Positions 25,488-33,586 of a stretch of DNA of 64,000 bases are shown in pieces; the first letter of the stretch is position 1; each line of letters begins with the position of its first letter. The notes below the pieces were generated by a model. It was given only the letters and a program-made list of their open reading frames with translations. It was not told the origin of the DNA and did not search any database. The stretch is from Proteocatella sp051653405 (lineage in GTDB: Bacteria; Bacillota; Clostridia; Peptostreptococcales; Filifactoraceae). The DNA is taken from the NCBI GenBank assembly GCA_051653405.1, contig JBOFWC010000102.1, positions 1-64,000 on the forward strand, given 5' to 3'. Made by a program: the position numbers and the translations under genes.

Positions 25488-26900
25488 GTGGTTTTTAGTA
25501 GCATTTTTTTTATATTTACATTTTTACCATTAACTCTGATTTTTTACTATTTAAGTCCTAATAATTTTAGGAATTCTATATTTCTTATAGCAAGTCTTAT
25601 ATTTTATGCTTGGGGAGAGCCCGTATATATCTTTCTAATGATATTTTCAATTATACTAAATTACATTTTAGGCAAAGTAATACACCAATTAAATATACAT
25701 AAGCACTACAAAAGTCGGTTATTTATATTTATTATGACTATAATGCTTAATGTTATGCTTCTTGGCTTCTTTAAATACTATGACTTTTTAGTTGAAAATA
25801 TAAACATAATTTTAAAACTTGATATTCCCTATAAAAATTTAGCTCTACCTATAGGAATTTCCTTTTATACTTTCCAGATATTGTCTTACATTATTGATGT
25901 ATATAAAGAAAAAGTTGAAGTTCAGGAAAATCTTATTTCATTTTCGCTCTATGTCACAATGTTTCCTCAACTTGTAGCTGGTCCAATTGTAAGATATAGT
26001 GATATTGATGAACAACTTTACGAAAGAACTTATTCTTTTTCTAAATTTGGAGAAGGTGCAGGAAGATTCATACAAGGCCTCGGAAAAAAAGTGCTTCTTG
26101 CTAACAATATAGGGGCTTTATGGAATACAGTTAGCGCTATGGATATATCTCAGGCCTCAGTTTTAAGTGTTTGGCTTGGAATAATAGCATTTACATTCCA
26201 AATATACTTTGATTTTAGTGGATATTCAGATATGGCAATTGGCCTTGGAAAAATGTTTGGCTTTGACTTTATAGAAAACTTCAAACATCCATATGCCTCG
26301 TCTTCTATAACCGATTTTTGGCGTAGATGGCACATATCCCTTGGAACTTGGTTTAGAGAATACATCTATATTCCTCTTGGTGGAAATAGATGCAATATAT
26401 TAAAGCAGTTTAGAAATATATTTATAGTATGGATGCTTACAGGATTATGGCATGGGGCAAGTTGGAATTTTGTTGTTTGGGGACTATATTACGGACTTAT
26501 ACTATTCTTTGAAAAATTATTCTTAAAAGAAATATTAGATAAACTTCCTGTATTTTTTTCAAGAATCTACTGTATGCTCATAGTTATTGTAGGGTGGGTA
26601 TTTTTTGCAATCGAAGATATAAGTTCTGCCAAAAGCTATCTTTTTACAATGTTTGGCAAAGGTGAAAATCCAATTATTGATTCAACTGGAATCTATTACT
26701 TAACATCTTATGCTATATTGCTTATTATAATGATTATAGTTTCAGGTCCTAAATTCTCATCTATTTTTGTAAAGTCGGATACATCCTCTGGTAAATTACA
26801 GAAAAATTTTGGAATTCTACTTCATGTCGCAGTTCTTATTATATCGACAGCTTATCTTATTACCGAAACATATAACCCATTTTTATATTTTAGATTCTAA
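25488..26900 (+). CDS. MBOAT-family membrane O-acyltransferase
   Basis: A 470-residue membrane protein with about eleven helices of the AlgI/DltB type of membrane-bound O-acyltransferases. The motifs RRWHISLGTWFREYIYIPLGG and GLWHGASWNF are present; the His in the second is the expected catalytic residue. It moves an acyl (often acetyl) group across the membrane for transfer to an exported polymer. The start is GTG 25488 with a GAAGGA site. It lies between two extracytoplasmic partners (SGNH/DUF4358 and DHHW). The acceptor polymer is unknown. Confidence 0.93.
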   Translation: MVFSSIFFIFTFLPLTLIFYYLSPNNFRNSIFLIASLIFYAWGEPVYIFLMIFSIILNYILGKVIHQLNIHKHYKSRLFIFIMTIMLNVMLLGFFKYYDFLVENINIILKLDIPYKNLALPIGISFYTFQILSYIIDVYKEKVEVQENLISFSLYVTMFPQLVAGPIVRYSDIDEQLYERTYSFSKFGEGAGRFIQGLGKKVLLANNIGALWNTVSAMDISQASVLSVWLGIIAFTFQIYFDFSGYSDMAIGLGKMFGFDFIENFKHPYASSSITDFWRRWHISLGTWFREYIYIPLGGNRCNILKQFRNIFIVWMLTGLWHGASWNFVVWGLYYGLILFFEKLFLKEILDKLPVFFSRIYCMLIVIVGWVFFAIEDISSAKSYLFTMFGKGENPIIDSTGIYYLTSYAILLIIMIIVSGPKFSSIFVKSDTSSGKLQKNFGILLHVAVLIISTAYLITETYNPFLYFRF

Positions 26901-26957
26901 TATTCATTTTGGAATTAAAGAATCTAAAGCAGCTTAAAGAAAGAATTGAATTGAAAT

Positions 26958-28100
26958 ATGCGAAAAAACAAGAAATATTTTAAACTTCTAGCAATAATAT
27001 TTATTTTATTTTTAAATAGTTTCTTTCTAATTGGAATAATAGAAAAAGATAAAGTTTTTTCAGAAACCGAGAACAGAGTGCTATCAAAAATGCCAAAGCT
27101 TACACTTGACAATATATCTAGTGGACGATTTAGTAAAAAATTTGAAAAATACTGTGTAGATCAATTTCCTTTTAGGACTGAACTTGTCAAACTTAAAACA
27201 AAAACGGATCTAATCCTTGGAAAAAAACAACAAAATGGAGTTTTTATATCATCTGATGGATATCTTATAGAAAACTTTAATAAGCCTGATAATGAAGTTG
27301 TCTATCAAAAACTTCTAGCCGTAAATAAATTTACAAAAAAATATAAGTATATCAATCAAAGCATTTTAATTGTACCCAATGCTTCTGATATTCTATCAGA
27401 CAGGCTCCCTAAAAATGCCCCGGCATTGTCTCAAAGAAAATTTATTGAAGATTTTTACAGAGATCTTGACCCTTCTATAAATAAAATAGATGTCTACGAT
27501 ACTCTAAAATCTCAAACTGAAACTCCAATTTTCTATAAAACTGACCATCACTGGACTTCAGAAGGAGCTTATCAAGCTTTTATAAAAATGGCTCCCTCAA
27601 TGAACCTTAAAGTAAAGCCTGATTACTATAAAAAAATATTAGTTTCAGATTCATTTTATGGCACACTGTCCTCAAAAGTTGGTTATTACGATGGGCCTGG
27701 AGATAAAATCCATGTCTATATCCCCAATAATCCCAGTGATGAAGTGGTAGTAAGCTATATAGAAGAAAAAACTAAAAGTCCATCTTTGTATAATGTTTCA
27801 AAATTAGAGACTAAAAATCAATATGAACTCTTTTTAGGTGGAAATCATCCCCTTGTAAAGATAAAAACTACTGCCAAAAATACAAAAACACTGTTAGTAT
27901 TAAAAGATTCTTACGCTAATTGTTTTGTACCGTTTTTAACTCCTTTCTATAGCAATATAATCCTAGTAGACCCTAGATACTACTATGAGGATTTATATGA
28001 GCTTATCGAGATGGAAAACATTACTGATATTTTATATTTATATAATGCAAATACATTTTTTGATGATACTTTCCTAGCAGATGTATTAAACAACAAATAA
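26958..28100 (+). CDS. DHHW-family (AlgX/AlgJ-like) acylation protein
   Basis: A 380-residue membrane-anchored protein with a single N-terminal helix (about residues 7-27) and an extracytoplasmic SGNH-like domain. The signature YKTDHHWTSEGA gives the Asp-His pair, and LLVLKDSYANC contains the likely nucleophile Ser. In the alginate system such proteins transfer acetyl groups delivered by the MBOAT protein. It is the last gene of the cluster and is followed on the next base by a terminator. Why two SGNH-fold proteins are needed is not clear; one may transfer and the other edit. Confidence 0.88.
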   Translation: MRKNKKYFKLLAIIFILFLNSFFLIGIIEKDKVFSETENRVLSKMPKLTLDNISSGRFSKKFEKYCVDQFPFRTELVKLKTKTDLILGKKQQNGVFISSDGYLIENFNKPDNEVVYQKLLAVNKFTKKYKYINQSILIVPNASDILSDRLPKNAPALSQRKFIEDFYRDLDPSINKIDVYDTLKSQTETPIFYKTDHHWTSEGAYQAFIKMAPSMNLKVKPDYYKKILVSDSFYGTLSSKVGYYDGPGDKIHVYIPNNPSDEVVVSYIEEKTKSPSLYNVSKLETKNQYELFLGGNHPLVKIKTTAKNTKTLLVLKDSYANCFVPFLTPFYSNIILVDPRYYYEDLYELIEMENITDILYLYNANTFFDDTFLADVLNNK

Positions 28101-28148
28101 AAATAGCTTAGCAGACTTATTATTTTTAATTAATCTGCTAAGCTATTT
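28101..28148. terminator. Bidirectional terminator between the DHHW gene and larC
   Basis: Perfect 15-base arms (28101-28115 and 28134-28148, core TAGCTTAGCAGA) with an AT-rich 18-base loop. It starts on the base after the DHHW stop codon and lies just past the larC stop codon, so it ends both convergent operons. Confidence 0.88.
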
Positions 28149-28150
28149 AT

Positions 28151-29476
28151 CTATCCACGTAGTATCTTTACTGTTTTTTCTACTTCACTTAATCCAACAT
28201 TATGCGCTACCGCACATTTTTTTACGCTCTCATATTCTAGATATGTCTTTACAACATCTTCATATGTGCAATGCTTTAAAACTACATCTCCATATATAGT
28301 TCCTATAGTTTCAAATTTACGGCTCATTTTAACCCTCTCTATAAGCTGTCTTTTGAGTCCTATAGCAGTTGTATGTTCAAATATAGTCTTTATTATATTA
28401 CTTTCATTTGACTTCTCACAAAGCACACTAAGGGTGTATGATGGTCTATTCTTTTTCATGAATATAGGCGTATAGTATACATCTAGTGCCCCCTTTTCGA
28501 TTAGCTTTTCAATTGCATATCCTAAATGTTCACCATTGGAATCATCTATATTAGTTTCAAAAAGAATAACCTCATCTTTAGTCTCATCTAAAGCTTCTTC
28601 TATTAAATAAACTCTTAGTATATTGGCATGTTTAAAATCTTTAGTTCCTGCCCCAACGCCTACTTTCAGCATATTCCCAGATGGAAATCCTGTAAATTCT
28701 GGTTTTAATGCAGAAAGAAATGCTGCTCCTGTAGGTGTGACCAGTTCTCCTTTTACATCTATTATATTTAGCTCAAGCCCATGCTTTATACAAAGCTCTA
28801 GCGTAGCAGGTGCCGGTATTGGCACAAGTCCGTGTTGACAAAACACATGCCCCTGTCCTTCGTATATCTTTGAACATGCAAATTTATCAATATTAAGGTT
28901 GTCTATACAAACTGCAATTCCAACGATATCTATTATGGAATCAATTGCCCCCACCTCATGAAAATGAACTTCATCTTTACTTACTCCATGAACTTTTGCC
29001 TCTGCTTCTGCAAGTACCTCAAAAGTATCAAGTGCTATCTTTTTAGCATTTTCAGTTATTGAAGAATTAAGTATAATTTCTCTTATCTCTTTTAATCCTC
29101 TGTGATGATGCTCATGGTCGTGAGCATGGTCGTGGTCGTGAGCATGGTCGTGATTGTGATTGTCAAACTCAAAGCCTAAATCGTGATCATCATGATGATG
29201 ATGCTGATGATCATATGGTTCATTATCATGGCTATGAGAATGTTCGTGATGGTCGTGGTCGTGATGGTCGTGAGTTTCTCCTTCAAGTAAAACATCAAAT
29301 TTTGTAGCTGTAATTCCACACTTTTGAACAGTAGATATACTTATATCATAACCTTCAATATTAAGACTTTCTATCGCTTCTAAAAGCACCTTCTTGTCTG
29401 CTCCCAAATCAAGCAATGCTCCAATTGTCATATCTCCACTTATTCCAGAAAAACATTCAAAATAAAGTGTTCTCAT
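28151..29476 (-). CDS. larC: LarC, nickel-inserting enzyme of nickel-pincer cofactor synthesis
   Basis: A 441-residue protein that places nickel into the pyridinium bisthiocarboxylate mononucleotide cofactor. The N-terminus FECFSGISGDMTIGALLDLG and the VTPTGAAFL block are family hallmarks. A His/Asp-rich segment of about 60 residues (roughly 68-127) is a nickel store or delivery tract. The Lactobacillus plantarum gene needs a frameshift to make the full protein; here the frame is continuous. It is the last of the larE-larB-larC genes. No larA racemase gene is in the window. Confidence 0.93.
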   Translation of the reverse strand: MRTLYFECFSGISGDMTIGALLDLGADKKVLLEAIESLNIEGYDISISTVQKCGITATKFDVLLEGETHDHHDHDHHEHSHSHDNEPYDHQHHHHDDHDLGFEFDNHNHDHAHDHDHAHDHEHHHRGLKEIREIILNSSITENAKKIALDTFEVLAEAEAKVHGVSKDEVHFHEVGAIDSIIDIVGIAVCIDNLNIDKFACSKIYEGQGHVFCQHGLVPIPAPATLELCIKHGLELNIIDVKGELVTPTGAAFLSALKPEFTGFPSGNMLKVGVGAGTKDFKHANILRVYLIEEALDETKDEVILFETNIDDSNGEHLGYAIEKLIEKGALDVYYTPIFMKKNRPSYTLSVLCEKSNESNIIKTIFEHTTAIGLKRQLIERVKMSRKFETIGTIYGDVVLKHCTYEDVVKTYLEYESVKKCAVAHNVGLSEVEKTVKILRG

Positions 29477-29488
29477 AAATTTTCTCCT

Positions 29489-30241
29489 TTAGTTCTTCTC
29501 TAATGCATTTACTACAAGTCTATTTATCTGCGCTGCTAGATAGCCTGCGCCAAATCCATTATCTATATTTACAACTCCAATTCCCTCCGCACAGGAATTA
29601 AGCATGGTTAAAAGTGCTGACAATCCATTAAAGTTTGCTCCATATCCAATACTCGTTGGAACTGCAATTACTGGCTTATCCACAAGTCCTGCTAAAACTC
29701 CAGGAAGAGCTCCTTCCATCCCCGCAATTGCTATTATAGCATTTGCTTCTCTTATCTGTGGAAGAACTTTAAACAATCTATGAATTCCCGCTACTCCTAC
29801 ATCATAAAGTCTTACCACATCAGCTCCAAATATCTCTGCAGTTATTGCCGCTTCCTCAGCAACTGGAACATCTGAAGTTCCTCCTGTACACACTACAATT
29901 TTACCTTTTGCAATAAGCTCTTTATTTTTTATACTTATAACCCCTGAATTTTCTTCAAATTTAGCTTCTGGCAATATTTTTTTAACAGCTTCATAATGTG
30001 CACAGTTAGCTCTAGTTGCCAAAAAACTTTTATCTTGTTCAAAAAGTCTACTCGCTATATGCGCTACCTGTTCAGGGGTTTTTCCCTGCGCAAAAATAAC
30101 TTCTGCAAAACCAGAACGAAGCTTTCTGTGGTGATCAATTCTAGCAAAATCTAGATTCTCATATGGAAAATCCCTAAGTTTATCCATTACCTGTTCTAAC
30201 TCTACTTCTCCATTTTTATAAGCTTTTAATAAATCTTCCAA
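29489..30241 (-). CDS. larB: LarB, pyridinium biscarboxylate mononucleotide synthase
   Basis: A 250-residue enzyme that carboxylates and hydrolyses nicotinic acid adenine dinucleotide to the first intermediate of the nickel-pincer cofactor. It has the PurE-like C-terminal domain with GGTSDVPVAEEAAITAE and VAGIHRLF, and the glycine-rich IGYGANFNGL and NGFGAGYLAAQI ends typical of LarB. The N-terminal helical part (residues 1-100) is also present. It lies nine bases after larE and 12 before larC, in one transcript. Confidence 0.93.
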   Translation of the reverse strand: MEDLLKAYKNGEVELEQVMDKLRDFPYENLDFARIDHHRKLRSGFAEVIFAQGKTPEQVAHIASRLFEQDKSFLATRANCAHYEAVKKILPEAKFEENSGVISIKNKELIAKGKIVVCTGGTSDVPVAEEAAITAEIFGADVVRLYDVGVAGIHRLFKVLPQIREANAIIAIAGMEGALPGVLAGLVDKPVIAVPTSIGYGANFNGLSALLTMLNSCAEGIGVVNIDNGFGAGYLAAQINRLVVNALEKN

Positions 30242-30249
30242 AACTCCTC

Positions 30250-31059
30250 CTACTTACTATCTGTATCTATTAAAACATCCATACTTCCACTTCTAAAGCC
30301 CTCTATGTCAAGAGTTATATAAATATACCCTAAAGCTTTAAGTTTACTTATAATGCTTTGTTTTTCTTTTAGTATAGATATAAAATCATTTTCTTCAACC
30401 TCTAGTCTTGCTATATCCCCATGCACTCTTACTCTGCACTGAATAATTCCAAGAGATTTTATAAACGCTTCCGCTTCTTCAACTTTTTCTAAAGCTTCCA
30501 TCGTTATGTTTGTATCATATGGGAATCTAGTTGCCATACATGGTGCAGACGGTTTATTGTGAACTTCAAGACCTAATTCTTTTGCCGCTTTTCTTACCTC
30601 TGCTTTCGTCATTTTTAATTCTGCAAGAGGACTTTTTATTCCAAGTTCGTTTAAAGCTTTTATACCTGGACGATACTGCCCATAATCATCAAAGTTCGTA
30701 CCATCTAAAATCACATCACACGATTTTCCTTTAGCAAAATCAATTAACTCTGTAAATAACATTTTTTTACATATATAACATCTATCAATTGGGTTGCTTA
30801 GAATATTAGGGTTTGAGAACTCATCTATATTCATTACCGTTATTTCTACCCCTATTTGTCTTGCTATATCTCTTGCTTCTTCTTCTTCTCTACACGGATG
30901 CAGTCTTGTATTAAACATCACTGCATAGACATTTTTTTTTGCAAGTACCGCTGTTTTTAGTACAAGACTGCTGTCCACTCCTCCTGAAAAGGCTATACAA
31001 ATATTTTCGCTTTTTAAATCTTTAAAATAATTATTTAATCTTTCTATATTATTCTTCAT
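30250..31059 (-). CDS. larE: LarE, sulfur transferase of nickel-pincer cofactor synthesis
   Basis: A 269-residue PP-loop ATPase (AFSGGVDSSL at residues 23-32) that turns the two carboxylates of the precursor into thiocarboxylates. Cysteines occur at 94 and 97 (CYIC) and 174 (APCMATR). The Lactobacillus enzyme has only the equivalent of Cys174 and sacrifices its sulfur, whereas the three-Cys form of other bacteria holds an iron-sulfur cluster and works catalytically. This gene therefore probably encodes the cluster-dependent type. Its start overlaps the stop of the upstream GGDEF gene by four bases. Confidence 0.92.
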   Translation of the reverse strand: MKNNIERLNNYFKDLKSENICIAFSGGVDSSLVLKTAVLAKKNVYAVMFNTRLHPCREEEEARDIARQIGVEITVMNIDEFSNPNILSNPIDRCYICKKMLFTELIDFAKGKSCDVILDGTNFDDYGQYRPGIKALNELGIKSPLAELKMTKAEVRKAAKELGLEVHNKPSAPCMATRFPYDTNITMEALEKVEEAEAFIKSLGIIQCRVRVHGDIARLEVEENDFISILKEKQSIISKLKALGYIYITLDIEGFRSGSMDVLIDTDSK

Positions 31060-33365
31060 ATCCCTACCATTTCTTTTATTTTTTCAAAACTTACAAACTC
31101 CATATCACAGCTACTTATAACTTCATCACAACCGAGTTTTTTTAGTAATTCTACTTGTTCTAAAGATTTAACTCCCTGTATTTTACTTTTAAGCCCAAAA
31201 ATCCGACTTACCGAAACCACTGCTTCAACAAGTTTTTGAGCATTTTCATCAACTAATAAATTTTCTATAATACTATCTGGTATTTTTATACTGTCCACTG
31301 GATATTTGTTTAGATATTTAAACGAAGAGTACCCTGTCCCAAAATTGATTATTGATATATTAATTCCAAGTGATTTGAGAGAGTTCAATTTTTCAATTAT
31401 AATATCTTCATCTTTTTCTAAAAAATTTTCAATAATCTCTACTTCTAAAAGATTTCCCCTTATTCCATATTTTCTTATATAATCACTAAAAAGTGCTGCA
31501 ATATCACTTCCTAGAAATTGATTTGTAGATATCTCTAAAGAAAATTTTAAATCTAAATCAAACTCTTCCTTGAAAAACTTGATTTTTTCACAGATTCTAT
31601 CTATAAACCATATTCCTATATCCATTATAAATCCACTGTCTTCTGCTATAATTTTAAATTTATCATATTCAATTCTTCCAAATTTACTATTCCAATAAAT
31701 TCTAGCATCAATACCTATTATAGAATTGTCTTTTGGGTTTATTTGCGGTCTATATTCTATCTCCAGTTCGTTGTTCTTTATAGAGTCATATAATCTGCTT
31801 TCAAATTCTAATTTTAATTTTTCTTCTTTTCTCATATCATTGTTATATATTACTACTGTATTTTTTCCCGATTCTTTGGCTACATAAAGTGCAGTATCTG
31901 CTGTTTTTAAAATTTGTGATATATTTGATCCATTAGTAGGATATAGTGATATCCCTATACTTATTGTAGAATTTATCTTCAAATCTCCAATTCTAAAATA
32001 TATTCTAAAAGCTTTAATAAAATTCATTGCAGACTCTATAGCATCATCTTCAGAAATAATATTATTTACTATTACAACAAATTCATCTCCACCAAGCCTT
32101 GCAATAAAGCTATCTGGGGGTAAATTTTTCTTTAATCTATCAGCTACACTTAAAAGCAGTTTATCTCCAATTTCATGCCCATACCAGTCATTTATTGATT
32201 TAAACCTATCTAAGTCAATGAAAAAAAGTGCAAATAAGTTATTCTCTAGAGTCATATTTATTCTATAATCTAGATATTCTAAAAAATGTCTTCTATTAGG
32301 AAGTCCAGTAAGGGGATCTATATTTGCAAGAATATAAAGTTCCTCATTTTTTGCTTTTAATTCCTCAGTTCTTTCAACTACTTTTTCTTCTAGCATCTCA
32401 TTAAGTTTCCTGTATTCTTCAGTTAGGTGTTCGTTTACAATATAGGTATAGATAAATTTAGCCACAATCCCTCTGAATAATATAATTAAAGTAAATATAA
32501 TTACTAAAAATATATCTTCATAACACAAAACTAATGATATAAAAAATAATACAGTTAGCGTTATTGGTGTCTGAGTATTTAGTTTATCTATATTTTCAAA
32601 ATGTGAAGCATTCTCTATCTTTGTATCATTTATGAATATCCTATATTCAGCAGAATACCACATTACAAAAAATGAAAATAACCACAAGATATCTACAATG
32701 CTGGAATCTGTATAACTTCTAGTTAAGAATAGCCAGTAATAAAATACATCTGCTGCACTCCATATAAAAAGAGCTACTGCTATTACTTTATCTGACCTAT
32801 TACCGTTTTTTAAATTTATAAGTACAGATGATCCTAAAATCACAAGAAAATCAACAGCTACATACACCATCAATACATTAGTTTCTAAATTGTTTCCCAG
32901 TAAATCTGTATCTATATTATTAAATATTAATTTCCATAAAATAAAAGATATAAATATAAGAAGAAAAAAACCATCTACGCCATAATATATTCTGCTCCAT
33001 TTTGTAGATTTTCTTAATATAAGATCCCATAAAAAAATTGCTATAGCAATACTTTCAAGCACATAAAACCATGTACTTATATGTGATATAGGGACATCTT
33101 TTTTTGTAACAAGTTCATACAAAACCCAACTTAAATCTCCAAAAAAATAAAGAAATAAAGATGTAGAAAGTATAAGTAAATTTGTTTTATAATCTCCAGC
33201 TTTTTTTGATGCTCTACACGTCATCACTGCTGTAAAAATTATTCCGAGCAATAAAATAACATTGCTACCATAATCATTTATAATTTTTGGTGCAAAGCTC
33301 TTCCATAAAAAATATATTAAAAAATATAATCCAAATATCCATTTTTTTAAGTAGCGTTCATCCAT
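31056..33365 (-). CDS. Membrane GGDEF protein with degenerate EAL domain
   Basis: A 769-residue signalling protein. About nine membrane helices occupy residues 1-310, then a short coiled coil, a GGDEF domain (intact RLGGDEFVVI) and a C-terminal EAL-like domain. The EAL motif position reads GIDARIYW instead of EALLR, and the DDFGTG site is INFGTG, so phosphodiesterase residues are lost and only cyclase activity or c-di-GMP binding is likely. There is no RxxD inhibitory site clearly visible before GGDEF. It overlaps larE by four bases, an odd partnership for nickel cofactor synthesis. The start ATG 33365 has a distant GGAG. Confidence 0.88.
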   Translation of the reverse strand: MDERYLKKWIFGLYFLIYFLWKSFAPKIINDYGSNVILLLGIIFTAVMTCRASKKAGDYKTNLLILSTSLFLYFFGDLSWVLYELVTKKDVPISHISTWFYVLESIAIAIFLWDLILRKSTKWSRIYYGVDGFFLLIFISFILWKLIFNNIDTDLLGNNLETNVLMVYVAVDFLVILGSSVLINLKNGNRSDKVIAVALFIWSAADVFYYWLFLTRSYTDSSIVDILWLFSFFVMWYSAEYRIFINDTKIENASHFENIDKLNTQTPITLTVLFFISLVLCYEDIFLVIIFTLIILFRGIVAKFIYTYIVNEHLTEEYRKLNEMLEEKVVERTEELKAKNEELYILANIDPLTGLPNRRHFLEYLDYRINMTLENNLFALFFIDLDRFKSINDWYGHEIGDKLLLSVADRLKKNLPPDSFIARLGGDEFVVIVNNIISEDDAIESAMNFIKAFRIYFRIGDLKINSTISIGISLYPTNGSNISQILKTADTALYVAKESGKNTVVIYNNDMRKEEKLKLEFESRLYDSIKNNELEIEYRPQINPKDNSIIGIDARIYWNSKFGRIEYDKFKIIAEDSGFIMDIGIWFIDRICEKIKFFKEEFDLDLKFSLEISTNQFLGSDIAALFSDYIRKYGIRGNLLEVEIIENFLEKDEDIIIEKLNSLKSLGINISIINFGTGYSSFKYLNKYPVDSIKIPDSIIENLLVDENAQKLVEAVVSVSRIFGLKSKIQGVKSLEQVELLKKLGCDEVISSCDMEFVSFEKIKEMVGI

Positions 33366-33586
33366 ATATTTTTACAGCTCCTGATTTTAAAGTTTATATT
33401 ATAAAAACAATAAACTATATACTTATTATTATATTATATATTCCCAAAAAAATCACCTTTAATAACTTAATATTCATTAAAATAAATACTGTTTTTTTAA
33501 TTAATTTTAATACTATAAGAGTTATATTGATTAAAAATAAAGGTATATATATATTAAATTTTATTTTTATTAAAAAGGAGAACACA

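Noticed and set aside
28151..29476. Programmed frameshift in larC as in Lactobacillus plantarum
   Set aside because: The frame is continuous over 441 codons and reaches the normal C-terminus.
33287..33586. 100-codon N-terminal extension of transketolase
   Set aside because: Residues are Ile/Asn/Lys-rich filler, the segment overlaps the divergent GGDEF gene and its promoter, and ATG 33587 has a clear ribosome site.
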